Shown here in pieces: positions 23,352-35,453 of a stretch of DNA of 64,000 nt. The stretch's first letter is position 1, and each line of letters begins with the position of its first letter. The stretch comes from Selaginella moellendorffii (Eukaryota; Streptophyta; Lycopodiopsida; Selaginellales; Selaginellaceae): positions 909,591 to 973,590 of the forward strand of contig NW_003314271.1 of NCBI RefSeq assembly GCF_000143415.4, given 5' to 3'. Below the pieces are notes generated by a model, which worked only from the letters and a program-made list of their open reading frames with translations, did not search any database and was not told the origin of the DNA. A program made the translations under genes and the position numbers.

Positions 23352-24855
23352 TGCATTGAGTCGTCAGGCTCAGTTTCGGGCAATATCAATAATCAGTTTA
23401 GACTGGTTGGAGGATGTTCGAGTTTTATATAGAAGTGATCCATTGGCAAAAGCAATCTTGCACCATGCGGAGTTGTTAAAGCAAAACTTTGGTAGCAAAG
23501 TAGCAAAAGTTGCTAGTCATGTCAATGTGAAGCTTCACTTATCAGTTTGGGATGGGTTTATTTTCTATAAGCAAGAAAGATTATATATTCCTTCCAAGGA
23601 TTTACAACAGTTGTTTTTGTGGGAACATCATGATGTTTCAGTAGCGAGATATGATGGAAAATAAAAGACTCTTGCTTCATTGAAAAATGAATTTTTCTGA
23701 TTTGGTATAGAAGGTGATATAGTAGATTATGTCCATTCTTACCCTATATGCCAGCAATGTAAGCATAGAACTGAGAAGCAGGCTGGGAAGTTGCAGTGCA
23801 TTTCAACACCGGCATGGCCATTTCAAAATATGACACTTGACTTTATCACTTGCTTACTAAAGTCTAAAGGTTATGATATTTTATAGTGATTATGTATCAC
23901 TTGTTAAAGATTCCACACTTCATTCCAACTATGGAAGAAATGAATGCGAAGCAAGCAGTAAAGCTTTTTTTCCATGTAGTAGTACAGATTTATGGTTTTC
24001 CCAAAGGGATGATCTCGAATAGAGATTTGAGTTTTATGGGGAAGTTTTAGGGCATATTGTTCCAGTTATTCGGTACCAAATTGAAGTTTAGTACAGCTAT
24101 TATCCTCAAACTAATGGGCAGATTGAACGTGTGAATGCTCAAGTTCAGGATTATCTGCATTACTATGTCACGGCAAACCAACATAACTGGGTTGAGCATT
24201 TGGGTACAACAAAAATCTTTTATAACAACACATTTCACAGCACTATTGGCTATTCTCCATGGGAGATACTACAAGGGAATGTTCATGGGGTTTCTTAATA
24301 GATTGTTATACCAAAGCTAATGTCTGAAGTGTTGGTCTTAACTATTGAGACTTATGCGGAGCAACTACACTAAGGTTGGTCTATAGTTACTAAAGTGATT
24401 GGACAAGGCTTAGGATAGGTATCGACATGATAAAGATTAGCATCATCGGAATGTATCTTATCAAGTGGGAGACCAAGTGTGGTTATCTTCCCAAAACTTA
24501 AATATTAAAGGATCTTTGTCCCAAAAGTTATTACCAAAATATGTTTGGCCTTATCAAGTGTTGAAAAGAATTAGTGATGTCTCCTATTAGTTGGATATTC
24601 CACAAGAGATGTCCAAACTTCATGATGGGTTTCATGTTAGTTTACCCCATATCATGAGGATCCTAGCCATTCTGAGGATGTCCATCCAGCTCTAGATGTT
24701 GTTGATGGTGAACCTAAGTACGAAGTGGAAGCTACTTTGGGTACACACTAGGTTAAATGTTTCAAACATCAAGAGTATCTTGTTAAATGGAAGAGTTACC
24801 CAATGTGTGAATCTAATTGGGAACTGCCCGTGAGCTTGTTACAGAGTAAATAAAA
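23352..24855 (+). pseudogene. Decayed chromovirus (Ty3/gypsy) integrase and chromodomain
   Basis: The plus strand reads an RNase H/integrase tail (LYIPSKDLQQLFLWEHHD), a zinc-finger remnant (ICQQCKHRTEKQAGKL), the integrase core (WPFQNMTLDFITCLLKSKG, IYGFPKGMISNRDLSFMG, then QTNGQIERVNAQVQDYL), an SH3-like region, and a chromodomain-like end (YEVEATLG, EYLVKWKSYPMCESNWE at about 24715-24835). Several stops and shifts are present, so it is dead. The chromodomain identifies the chromovirus branch of Ty3/gypsy. The 5' part of the element is replaced by the minus LTR. Confidence 0.8.
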
Positions 24856-25420
24856 AATAATTTTTGTTAAATCTTGCAAATCAATAAAGTAATATATTTC
24901 TATAACATCAAAAGATTCATTTCTCTCATTCGATGGTTCTTGGGTCAATGTCGGCAAGTTGACTTTGGTACTTTGGTGCATGGTACAATCTATAATCATA
25001 GGGATAACTATTATAGACTGATCACAAATCCCCACCTTTCTCTTGTTGACTCATTTTTGAAAGAAGCGTGATCATATAAACAACTTCATCTACCAATTTA
25101 TAATATTTATCTAAATCTTCTCAACGGGGTTGATTTCTTGCTTAGGGGAGTTAGGCTTCTGGCTCCCTGCCTATGTCCCTACGGGTAGGAATGTATCATT
25201 CCTTTCTAAATTGAGTGGTATTTGGAGCAACAAGGGTGGTTAACTTTGTTTTGTCAGTGATGGCTAAAGCGTGTTTAAGTCTTAACGTCTTTGGATGTGA
25301 AGGAGAGGTAGTTCTATTACTCATGTTTCCCACATAGTGTCTTTCTATTAACTTTTGGAGTTATTTTTTTGACGGTTTGCTAGACTCATGTATACATTAA
25401 TGAGGACATCCATCTTCCTT

Positions 25421-26230
25421 AAGGGGGGGAAAGTGTTGCAAATGTGACCTCAAGTAGCAAAATATACTTGTCAACCAGTTCTTATAGACACTTTCTCTTA
25501 CTGCCATGACGACAAGTGGTTGGTACTGCTAGTTCATTTATCAGCCCCTCTTGTCCAAGTGTTAATAAACTAAATTTAGCATTTGTATTTGGTCAGATGA
25601 ACATAAGGAAGAAATTCCTAAATGTCTATTTAGCCAAGCATACTTGGCCCGGTTTGTTAATTCTTTTTTGCTCTATTTTGCACTAGTTTGGCAAAAATCA
25701 TCATGTATTGAGTCCAATTCTTTAATATTGCTATATGATAGCTTACCATGTCCACCAAATACCCTCACTATCATGCCTTATGTGTTGGTTTTGTTTCGGA
25801 TGCATATACTATTTATGGTAAGTGTCTAGATTCACCTAAAAGGCATATCTATAGAATGTAGAGAGTGTTATAAATTTTATGATGTTGTTCTTGCTCCTTG
25901 ATTCATGATCTAACATCATCCCATATTTAGTAAGTTTTTATGCTTATTCCAAAGACTAACTCCTGGTACTAGGGGTGAAAGCCCAAAGCATGTATTCCTC
26001 AGAGGGGGGATATAGGGGGTTTCAAATGTATATTAGGGATAATGGTTAGAATGTATGTCCGACCATTTAAGACATTAGTTTGGTTTCCATTAGGCTGTAT
26101 CGCTCCTTGTTTTTTGTCTAACTTGGGTTTAAACCTAAGCTTCATGCTGCTTTAGTCAGTGGAGTACCCTCCTCCTCACATTAGGTCACTAGTATGCCAA
26201 AATCGTGCCAGACACTATCTTTGCATGCAA
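25421..26230 (+). repeat. Polypurine tract and LTR, family A
   Basis: AAGGGGGGGAAAG (25421-25433) is followed by TGTTGCAAATGTGACC, the start of a family A LTR. It lies about 570 bases downstream of the chromodomain remnant and in the same orientation, as expected for a 3' LTR. The copy is truncated at about 26.2 kb. Confidence 0.7.
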
Positions 26231-26489
26231 GTGCTAGATATGGGGAGCTGGTACTTGTACAATTGTATCAAACTCTCATTTTATAATGTAATGGGCTTGG
26301 GGTTTAACTCCAAATTCAGATACACTACATCTAAAAGGACTAGCCAACAAGTAACTTTCGATACCCGCAGTCATATTCACAACACTAGAAACCTATTAAT
26401 CTCCATATAGAAACTCCATACTAGTGACCTAAGATTCATCGATGGAATCATCATAATATTGTATCTTGGAACTTAATCCTCTCTTGCTA

Positions 26490-26690
26490 TGCTTAGAATG
26501 GAAGAAGCGAGAAGTCTTTTGAGATGTTTCAGGAGAAGAGGCTAGATGGATCTTGTCAGCTAGACACCATCACCTTTAGCACTCTACATTATATTTTGTT
26601 TTATATATCATCCTCTGTTGTAGAGAGGATGCTATATTGGGGCATATTCTCAAACACAAGCCCACCTTTTTTTCTACAATGCAATGTATG
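26490..26690 (+). pseudogene. PPR gene fragment
   Basis: The frame reads SEKSFEMFQEKRLDG, then DTITFSTL, then a VVERML region. This resembles one pentatricopeptide repeat and the start of the next, as in plant PPR proteins. It is short, has stops and lies in AT-rich DNA. Confidence 0.35.
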
Positions 26691-26699
26691 TTTATGAAG

Positions 26700-27880
26700 G
26701 TCTAAGATGACTTTTACTAATGGTTGCTACCTAAACCCTAAGTTTTAATTTAGTAAATATGAAATGGTGAATTGGGTTTAGAACACTTTTTACATTCTAT
26801 AAATATACCTATTAGACAGATAAACAGTTACCATAAATAACACATAAAGCAACATGATATAATGCTAGTAAATTTATATGAAACACATAATTTACCTAAG
26901 ACAACTCATCTAGAGGATTCAACTTATAGAATACATCACCAACTTGGTTCAACACTTAATAAGGACTAACATATCTTTGTAATAGCTTTTGAAACAAAAA
27001 TCCCTTAACATTTAAGTTTTGTAAGGATAATTAAATTTAATTTCCCACTTGATAGGTTATGTTGATCTTTATCACGTCAATACTTATCTTGAGCTTTACC
27101 CATTACTTCAGTTGTGCTCCACATAAATCTCAATGGCTATAGATTTTACTGAAGTAATCTTATATTTCTATATTACCATACATAAAATTATGGATAAAAT
27201 TTTAGAATACATATAATATCTAAAATTTATCCATAAATAAATAAAATTTCTTGTTATATTATTTATGTGTTTGAATTTAAATGTTTTATTACTTTTTTTT
27301 AAAATAATTTTTAAAAGTAAATGAACAGAAAATAAAATAAGTGCTAGTGTGTTACTATTTCATTGGATGCTTAGACAAATATATTTTTAAGAAAAAAAAA
27401 TTTCTCTTGAATTTTCTATTCTTAATAGTAGAGCATTTATTCAATTCAACCCAAATAATTAGTTTATTTTCTTATTTTTTATTTTTATCATTTTAAAATA
27501 CAAAACTTATGAATTATCATTAATTAAATAGATGTTTATAACAATTGGAACATGGTCTACAACACGTGGCAGCAGACAGTTGCCCGTGCAGCCCCATCTA
27601 AAAATAATTTTAAATCTATAATTCTTTTTTTAAATGTCATAAGCATATAATATTTCTTTGCAATAAATAATTTACATAAAAAATTAGCAATTTGTAAAGT
27701 ATGCTACTTAGTTGCATACATTCTAGCTTTTTAAAAATTCTCCATACAGAATTTTGGGGGCCAGTCATAGGCTTGGCTCGCAAATCCGATCGTAGGAACA
27801 GTGACCGAGTCCCACAACTGTGGTAGTGTCTTCAACAAACGGGACTGGATCATTTCTTCGGCATCAGCGTTTCGATTCAC
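26700..27880. other. AT-rich region, no gene seen
   Basis: Strongly AT-rich DNA with short runs of A and T. No open frame or repeat structure that I can name. Confidence 0.4.
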
Positions 27881-28278
27881 TTTCACTCCACCACCCCGTC
27901 TCTATGGCCATGAACTATGTATAAACTCATGAAGGAATATTTTCCTCTTAAAGAATGAACAGAAAGTAATTTCACAGCTGCAGCCAAAAACACAAGCACA
28001 GAATGCTTAAACTCAAGACAGCAAAACTTAACCAATCTACTTCTAAGAGATGACGTTATCACCATTTCATGAGATTTGAATTCTGGCTTTCCCCCGATCT
28101 TGGTGAAGCTCGTACTTAGGCAGAAAAATAGGGCATACGTTTTAACACCGAACTGGATCACTCCAGTGCTTGGACGACTAGATCAAGAATGTTCGCTGAT
28201 ATTTGTAAGTGTAATATCACTTAATTTATTTCTTTTCCCGAGTGATGAATTTTCTGAAGTATACACATTTCCCAGTTT

Positions 28279-29088
28279 CTATTGGCTGATTTTCCGCTTA
28301 GCATCGTCGGCAGTCTTCTTAGCATCCTCGCTCACGTTGCTCGCACCCTTCTTCAGAGAGCTGGTGGCATCGCTAGCCTTGTCCTGCGCCTCATCGCCGC
28401 TGCCCTTGATCGCCTCTCCAGCGCTGTTTAGTTTGCTCTTGACGTTCCCGGCCGCATCCTCGAACGCTCCAGTAGCCTTATCCTGGATCAAATCCAACAC
28501 CCATCACCTCGCGTCACAGAGAGGAAAACAAAGGAATGGGATTTCGACTAGACTTACTTTCCAACTCTCAGCGTCACCTTGTAGATCGGAGCTCTTGCCC
28601 TTTGCGTCTCTCTCAAAGTCCTTGCCCTTCCTCTGGACATCGTGCTTCGCAGAGCCAGCAGAGTCGGCCAAATCGTCGAACTTGTCCCTGGCACCGCTGG
28701 TTGCGTCCTCCGTCTTGTCCCTGGCGTCGCGGGAGGCCCCTGTGACGAAATCCGAGGTTTGATTTGCGGCATCCTTCACCTTGTCCCCGACTTGAGATGC
28801 AGCGTTCTTGACATCATCCACAATCCCCTGCGCGAGAAGAGAGGAATACAAGTTAGACTCGATCAAAAGATCATCGCATTGATCGATGGGAAAACAGAGG
28901 GAGAGTAAACTCACATCATCGGCCGCCCTGACGATGCAAACTCGAGATCTTTGCCTCAAGCTCAACTGTGGAAATCTGGCTGCTCCTGTGCTGACGCTCC
29001 CGCGGCCAAAGCTGCTGTGACTCGGTGGTGCAACGCTGATGTTGCTCGCGGCTAGATTGCTCACGCTCGTCGTCATCGCCAATGCCAT
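28279..29088 (-). CDS. Plastid-targeted LEA-like protein
   Basis: Three exons: 28915-29088, 28558-28827 and 28279-28482, all GT-AG and phase 0, giving 215 residues. The start at 29088 is the first ATG. Residues 1-55 or so are rich in Ser, Ala and Arg with few acidic residues, as in a chloroplast transit peptide. The rest is a run of imperfect 11-residue motifs rich in Ala, Asp, Lys and Ser (KVKDAANQTSDF, ARDKTEDATSGA, GDEAQDKASDATSS), typical of late-embryogenesis-abundant proteins that form amphipathic helices on drying and protect membranes and proteins. A TATATA motif lies about 100 bases upstream on the minus strand (about 29191). A role in desiccation or cold protection in the plastid is likely from the family; location is inferred. 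Confidence 0.85.
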
Positions 29089-29184
29089 TGCGTGTAGGAA
29101 AAATTGCAAAAGATAAGACTGTGTAGTGATTCACGAAAGATGAGATGTGATCGCGAAAACTGGATGAATGAGAGTTGCGTTGGA

Positions 29185-29200
29185 ACAGCGGGATATATAA
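29185..29200 (-). promoter_or_regulatory. TATA-like box upstream of LEA-like gene
   Basis: A TATATA core on the minus strand lies about 100 bases before the start codon, a normal distance once a short 5' leader is allowed for. Confidence 0.4.
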
Positions 29201-29425
29201 CAGCGTGAAATAAATTTCAGGAGAATTTAAGGCTATCGACACTTGGAAAATTTTACAGCAGGTTGTGGCGATGCAACACGTTGCCACGTCCAAAGCTGGC
29301 CATGCAAGAGACGCGTGTCTCTTGTAACATGAAAGTCTCGATTGAGATTTTAACGCATGTGAAAAAAATCAAATTTTACGTCAATATCAGGCATGTAGCA
29401 TATTCGTTCGTACATTCTTGTAACC

Positions 29426-29462
29426 CCTAGGTCGGGGGATCGAAACCCCTCATTGAAAATAA
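29426..29462 (+). other. tRNA-like T-arm remnant
   Basis: The segment AGGTCGGGGGATCGAAACCC has the form of a tRNA variable loop plus T-arm (stem GGGGG/CCCC around an ATCGAAA loop) and resembles the 3' half of the initiator tRNA at 37831-37902. No acceptor stem or anticodon arm is found, so it is a fragment. Confidence 0.35.
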
Positions 29463-29499
29463 GACAGGTCGGGCGATCGAATCTTCTCTGCTGGAATGG

Positions 29500-31191
29500 A
29501 TGGCCGACGCTTCGGCAATTCTCAAGCTGCTAGATTCTTGCCGGAGCGTCCCCACTCTCCACGGATCGATCGAGCCCTCACTCGATCTCTCCGGCAATAC
29601 ATTCCTCGCCAACAAGCTGATCGAGGTCTATGGCAAGCTCGGCAGCTCCCGGCATGCCCGCCGCGTCTTCGATTCGCTCAATCGCCGGGACCAGTTCTCC
29701 TGGGACTTCATGCTGCTCGCGCACACCAGGAATTTCGAGATCGCCGACGCCGCGGATCTCTTCCTCGCGATGCCCCGCAAGCGATTGATCTCGCACAACA
29801 TCCTCCTCTCCGCCTACACCCGGGCCGGCGCGATCGAGGAGGCCCGCCTCCTCTTCGATCGCATGGCGCAGCAGACGCTAATCTCCTGGAACTCCATGCT
29901 TGCGGCCTACGCCCACGCCGGGCACCTCGAGCGCGCCAAGAACACCTTCGATTCCATGCCCGAGAGGGATCTAATCTCCTGGAACACGCTCCTCTCCTCC
30001 ATCGCCCAGCAGAGCGATCGCCCACACGACGCGATCGCCCTCTTCCACACGATGCCGCAGCACAATCTCCTCTCCTGGACCGCGATGCTCGTCGCGAATT
30101 CTCGCCAGGGATCGCTCGACACTGCAAGAGCAATGTTTGAATCGATGCCACAGCGCGATGTTGTGGTGTGGACGACGATGCTCGTGGCTTATGGCGAGAT
30201 CGGCGATCTATCCAGCGCTCGCTGGTTCTTCGATCGAATGCCCGAAAGAGATCTAATCTCTTGCACAGCGATGCTAACAGCATATTCCCAAAACGGGCAA
30301 ATAGATCAAGCCAAAGCACTGTTTAACTCGATGCCAAACATAAACATGGTTGCCATCACTGCGATGTTGGTTCTTAGCGGACAGACCGCATCTCTCGCGG
30401 ATGCCGAGAAAATCTTTGACCGGGTCCCGGAGAAGACCCTAGTATCTTGGACTGCGATGCTCGCAGCATATGCCCAGCACGGGCATCTGGAGAACGCCAA
30501 GCAAATGTTTGATTCCATGCCTTTCCACAACACTATTGCCCACACCGCAATGCTCGACGGATATTCCCTGCGAGGGAATATGCTCGCGGCCGAGGAGATG
30601 TTTGATACCATGCTGGAGAAGAACACTGTCGCGTGGACGTCTCTTCTCTCGGCAAATGCTCACAATGGAAACCTGCGAAGAGCCACGAAGGTTTTCTCGA
30701 CAATGCCGGAGAGGAGTTGCAATACCTGGAGTGCGATGCTGGATGCTCTCACGTTTAAGGAGCGTTCTCTCCAAGTTTTTGATGTCTTCCACGGCATGAA
30801 AACGATGGATTCGCCTGTTGATGCGAGCTTCACGTCGGTTCTCATTGCCTGTAGCCGGGAAGGCAAAGTCTACCTGGGAAGATCCATCTTTGTGTCGATC
30901 AGGATGGACTTTGAGCTCCACCACCGCAGGCAGCACTACGGATGCATGGTCGATCTTCTCGGGCGCGCTGGATATCTCAATGAGGCGCTGGAGCTCATCG
31001 GGAGCATGCCTTTTGTTCCGGAAGTTTGGGAGTGGACGTCGTTTCTATCCTCTTCTCGCCACCATAACAATTTCGCACTGGGCGCTTATGCCGCGACAAA
31101 TGTTCTTCGTTTGAATCCCAAAAGCAATGCCTTTGCGCTCCTGGCAGAAGCGTGTTCCAAGCACCACCAAGACTTAGACTCTCCACTTTGA
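29500..31191 (+). CDS. Pentatricopeptide repeat (PPR) protein, intronless
   Basis: One open frame of 563 residues. Almost the whole protein is a chain of pentatricopeptide-like units of about 31 residues that repeat the pattern MPERDLISWNTLLSS...A..G....A...FD. This is the short-motif type common in the PLS class of lycophyte PPR proteins. The C-terminus has an E-like stretch (YGCMVDLLGRAGYLNEALEL, then MPFVPEVWEWTSFLSS) but no DYW deaminase domain. Such proteins bind specific RNA sites in plastids or mitochondria and act in editing, splicing or stabilisation. A clear targeting peptide is not evident at the N-terminus. ATG 29500 is chosen because the ATG at 29496 is in another frame. Long open frames on the other strand here are shadows of its GC-rich composition. 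Confidence 0.92.
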   Translation: MADASAILKLLDSCRSVPTLHGSIEPSLDLSGNTFLANKLIEVYGKLGSSRHARRVFDSLNRRDQFSWDFMLLAHTRNFEIADAADLFLAMPRKRLISHNILLSAYTRAGAIEEARLLFDRMAQQTLISWNSMLAAYAHAGHLERAKNTFDSMPERDLISWNTLLSSIAQQSDRPHDAIALFHTMPQHNLLSWTAMLVANSRQGSLDTARAMFESMPQRDVVVWTTMLVAYGEIGDLSSARWFFDRMPERDLISCTAMLTAYSQNGQIDQAKALFNSMPNINMVAITAMLVLSGQTASLADAEKIFDRVPEKTLVSWTAMLAAYAQHGHLENAKQMFDSMPFHNTIAHTAMLDGYSLRGNMLAAEEMFDTMLEKNTVAWTSLLSANAHNGNLRRATKVFSTMPERSCNTWSAMLDALTFKERSLQVFDVFHGMKTMDSPVDASFTSVLIACSREGKVYLGRSIFVSIRMDFELHHRRQHYGCMVDLLGRAGYLNEALELIGSMPFVPEVWEWTSFLSSSRHHNNFALGAYAATNVLRLNPKSNAFALLAEACSKHHQDLDSPL

Positions 31192-31539
31192 AAAACACAA
31201 GCTTACCAAGTTTTTCCTCGCAAAAGAAAGAAAATCTTTCGTTCTTTAAGACGCGGGCAGAGGATGGACGGTAATTTTCTCCTGGTATGTTCTTCCGCGC
31301 CTCTAGAAAGCCCGACGGAGAAGCAAGCTGACTGTTAGAAGTAAAAGGAAGCTCTCACGTGATTACCATTGATGAGCTATTGACTTTGATCGTTTTTTAT
31401 ACGCCGAGTCCAAGTGAAGAGCTGGTTCTTGCACGATCTTGATACAATAAGCTTTAGCCAGTTTGCCTGCACGATCAAATCGGCTATGATCGCAAGAACA
31501 TTATAAAGAGGAGCTCCATACCTGAGTGAAGAGCAGCCA

Positions 31540-33159
31540 ATGGATCGCCTACACTTCGCTTGGTGCTTGGTATTTTTCTTTCTCGCACAAGTTAGCAGTG
31601 CTTCATCTGATGTCTTCGATCCGATAGCAGTTCCTGATATGTGCAAAAATGCCAAATATGAAAAGCTGTGCCTAGAGTTAGTAGCGCAGAACCATACCAA
31701 GGATGCTCTAGTAAGGCAAGCAATGCTCCATGCCAAGGACGGGCTCCAAGAGCTGAGGCATTCCTGCAAGAACATGAGCAGCAGTTCAGATCACGGCGAG
31801 GGGAAAATGCATGCGGCTCTAAACGACTGCTCTGGGCTGCTCGAAGATGCGTCGGAGCTTGTAGATGACTGTCTCTCTGAAGGCTACTATTTCTCTACGA
31901 CGGCCAAGCTGGAGGACATCCAGACATGGATGAGTGCAGCACTTACAGATTGGGATACATGCATAGACGGCTTGAAAGACGCTGGAAGTAGCGGAAAATC
32001 TGCAGCACGCAGACTGGAGAAACAAGGAGCCGAAGTGAACACCATGATCAGTACAGCTCTTTCTCTAGTTGCTTCAATGTACCCACCTGGAACGCACCCA
32101 AGTCGGTCTTGGCTGAGAGGAAGAATTCTAGCAACAGCATCCACACCATTTCCAAACGTCACCGTTGCAAAAGATGGAAGCGGCCAGTTTTCCAGCATCT
32201 CGGCCGCCATCGCAGCAGCACCTACACAATCAAGAACGAGGTATGTCATATATGTGAAACAGGGAACATACGTTGAGAGCTTCGAGGTTCCAAAGTCAAA
32301 GCCCAATCTAATGCTCCTCGGAGATGGAATCCGCAAGACAATCATCACAGGCAGCAAGAGCGTCCAGAATCCTGGAGTGACAACTTTCACCTCGGCAACA
32401 GTGAGTAAGTGATAGAACAAAAAACAAGTTCTAGCAAATCTAGAACTACGTATGAACTGACAGATCTTTTCAGTCGTGTCGGGAAACAATTTCCTGGGAC
32501 AAGGGATCACCGTCCAAAACACGGCAGGAGCAGTCAATCACCAAGCAGTAGCACTGCGAGTCACCGCAGACAAAGTAGCCTTCTACAAATGCTCCTTCGA
32601 GGGATTCCAGGACACACTCTACGCGCACTCTCTCAGGCAGTTCTACAGCCAATGCCGGATCTATGGCACGGTCGACTTCATCTTTGGAAACGCGGCAGCC
32701 GTGTTCCTCAACTCGGAGCTCGTCGCTCGAGTTCCAATGACCAACCAAAAGAACACTTTCACAGCACAGGGAAGAACTGACCCAAGCCAAAACACGGGGT
32801 TTTCGTTCCAGGGATGCACCGTGGATGGCAACGCGGACCTCAAGACCGCGATCCGGAGCTTCCCAACGTACCTGGGCAGGCCGTGGAAGGAGTACTCGCT
32901 CACCGTCTTCCTCAAGTGCTACCAGGGGGACGTGATCAATCCCGCGGGATGGCTGGAGTGGGACGGAGATTTCGCCCTCAAGACGCTCTTCTACGGGGAG
33001 TACCAGAATCAGGGCCCCGGATCTGGAACATCGCGGCGCGTGTCGTGGTCGACGCAGATCACTAGCCAGGACCAAGCGAATCGATTCAGCGCTCGGAATT
33101 TTGTGGCCGGGCAGGAATGGCTGCCCCAGACGAGCTTCCCATTCCAGCTCGACGTGTAA
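31540..33159 (+). CDS. Pectin methylesterase with PMEI pro-domain
   Basis: Two exons, 31540-32400 and 32464-33159, split by a 63-base GT-AG intron, giving 518 residues. It starts with a signal peptide (hydrophobic core CLVFFFLAQVSSA). Residues about 30-180 form a pectin-methylesterase-inhibitor-like pro-domain with conserved cysteines. RGRIL at about residue 190 matches the subtilase processing motif RxRxL of type-I PMEs. The catalytic domain shows QDTLYAH, GTVDFIFGNAA (catalytic aspartates) and LGRPWKEYS (catalytic arginine). The enzyme removes methyl groups from cell-wall homogalacturonan, releasing methanol and allowing calcium cross-linking or softening. Length and motif order are as expected for an intact type-I enzyme secreted through the Golgi. 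Confidence 0.95.
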
Positions 33160-33640
33160 GCCCTGGGCTCCTACTGTTTGAAAGTTTTTTTTGGGCGGGA
33201 AAAGTTTAGGGTTCTTCATTTTCTAATTGCCTTCCCACAGAGATTTGCCACGGTGGGACAACTGCCACGAAACTTTAGGATGAGGATTTGATAGTTCTCA
33301 GCAAGCCATCAGGATTGGTCCAAGTACTACTGTCTATGAATTATTTTCTTTTCAGGGTGGAAGTGAGTCTAGTCTCCATGATGAGCTTGGCTCTTCAGTT
33401 CGAGTACAAAGAGCCTCCAAGACTGGTACTCTTTTGCTATGAAACGTACAATGATCTTGCTAACGATGTAGGCTCATCGTCTCGATGAGTCTTAGGCGGC
33501 ACTGTGAAGACACTGAAGATCCAGAGCTTCTTAATGCTCAAAAGACACATTTCTGTCCTAGGCAAAGACACTTTATTAAAGTTACATTCCACCGGAAATA
33601 CCTAGCTCTAGTGATTGGCGCTCCCATTTCAGCTCCTCTT
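33160..33640. other. Intergenic, 3' of the pectin methylesterase
   Basis: Short open frames only. It presumably contains the 3' untranslated region of the esterase gene. Confidence 0.4.
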
Positions 33641-33839
33641 CTGAAGGTACTACGCTCTCGTTTGATTGCTCACAGATGTGAAAGTGTTGCACAGATGGTG
33701 CTGGAAGATGGAAAATCCGGGCTGACCCCAAGTCCCAAAACGCGACCCAAGAGTATCAGGTTTTGAAGCGTTGTGAGGGGACTCTTTGCGATTGATTTTT
33801 TCGCTTGTAATTACCTTCTTTCCCTGTACAGGGCTACAA

Positions 33840-35453
33840 CTACGTCCACATTCATCCAGCTCCGCGTGCACTGTGCCTTGGACTTCGGCGGAAAGAAACA
33901 TGAACGCGGTGGACCCCAAGACATCAAAGCGTGGGAGGAACAAGACATCTCCACACAAGGGAGCTTCCCATCTCCCGCCTGCGGAAGAAAGCAGGCGCGG
34001 TGGACTTCGGCCTGAACCCCGAGCGGATGGTGAAACTTGTTAGTTAACTCTCTCAAGGTTGATCAGCACAGGCGTGCGGTGGAAGTATCTGTTCGTGACC
34101 AGAAGCCCAATGTGGTGGAGGTGGTCCCTTTCCAGCTCCTGTACCATTTCCTGATCCATCTCCTGCCAGTGGCCAGTTACCCGAACTTTAACACCACCAA
34201 GGCTAAGCGCCTCTCCCACCTTGTGTCGCTCATCTGAGAACACCACCAGCCTCTTGTAACTTCGAAATAGCTGCTTCCAATATGCTCCACCTTTTCCTCC
34301 TCGTCGATCGCCACCTGGTGGAGCTGGCACACACCTTCCAGCGTCACCCTCGCCGGCTCTATCCGCTTGCAGCCTGCAGGTACAGGAGGAGAGTGCACAG
34401 AAATAATTGCATCCTGATGCCGATACAGAACAGCCTTCACCTGCGAAAAGCAAAGTGGATTTAAAACACGGCGAGAGAGCTGAAATTTAAAGTTGGCATG
34501 ACCATACCTTATGAGCAGGCAGCTTCTCAACCTCCACAACGAGCACCCGGCGCACGTCTCCCACCTCCATGCTCAGGAAGGAGCTGGGTGTCCCAACCAG
34601 AACATCACAACACTCGAATCCTCGAACACAACCATCACGGTTCAGAAGATAATATCACTCAATCCAGGACAAGCTGCAGCTTCTGCAAAAACACTTGAAA
34701 GATTAGAACGGGTTTATAACGCAGCTCAGACAGATGCTCGTGTAAGACGGCAAGAAACTCACCGTCCATGCGGGCTGGTGGCTTAACCAGGCCGTGAACT
34801 CTTCGTGGCTTTATAACTTTGCGTGGAAGGCAGGGGACCTCAGTGACATGAAAGAAAGTGAACAAGACATCCTCAAGCTGCATCGAAGAGAAACGAATTC
34901 TAGACACGGATTGGATAATTCTCAAAGAAACGGGAGCGGACGGAATGTGTATATGACCAGCGCAGCAAAGGTGCAGCCAAACATTAGGCCTGATAACGCA
35001 AACTCACAAGCTTCCTCTTGGGTCGCCAACACAATGTCTAGACCACGTATCATCCACTCGTGCTGCTTAACGTTAGGCGAGGATACCAGTCATGTAGTGT
35101 GGACATTCGAAGGTTTTGAACAGTGGATCCCGTGATAACAAGCACCCCTTGGTCATGCCAAAATACCGCAGCAGCTCCAGGCTCCTGAGAACAAACGGAG
35201 TGTTCCTAATATTAGCTGCAAGCACAAACGCAGAGCACATTCTTAGCAAAAATCGATCGATCTTATTTGACATACCGCTTATGTACTTAGTACAAATACT
35301 CACGACAGGAACCATACATCTGCGCACCCAAATCCCCCAAGCTTGCAGAATCTGGCGACTAGTGAAGCAATCGGTGAAGACTGCATCATCGCTGCAGGCT
35401 CTGTGCAGAGAAGCAGGAGCCGCCATCGCGCTCCCGATGAAAAACGCAGACAT
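33840..35453 (-). pseudogene. Broken DEAD-box RNA helicase
   Basis: Minus-strand pieces follow the order of a DEAD-box helicase. An exon at about 34510-34655 reads DVLVGTPSSFLSMEVGDVRR then VLVVEVEKL, where an intact enzyme has GTPGR and DEAD. It splices into VKAVLYR...LEGVCQLH (to about 34450) and then a C-terminal domain reading RLVVFSDERHKVGEA and GLLVTNRYFHRTPVLINLE (about 34040-34280). EVHRACFLPQAGDGKLP (about 33960-34010) stands where HRxGRTGR should be. The frame breaks at about 34280: HI continues as WKQLFRSYKRLVVF only after a shift, as if one base were lost. Key residues of the DEAD box and motif VI are replaced. Exons further upstream (34750-35450) are open but not recognisable. 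Confidence 0.55.

Noticed and set aside
29496-30319. Long open frames overlapping the PPR gene in other frames and on the minus strand
   Set aside because: They are shadows of the GC-rich PPR coding sequence; only the 29500-31191 frame shows a protein family.
32470-33219. A 249-codon minus-strand open frame opposite the pectin methylesterase
   Set aside because: It is the antisense shadow of a strongly supported coding exon.
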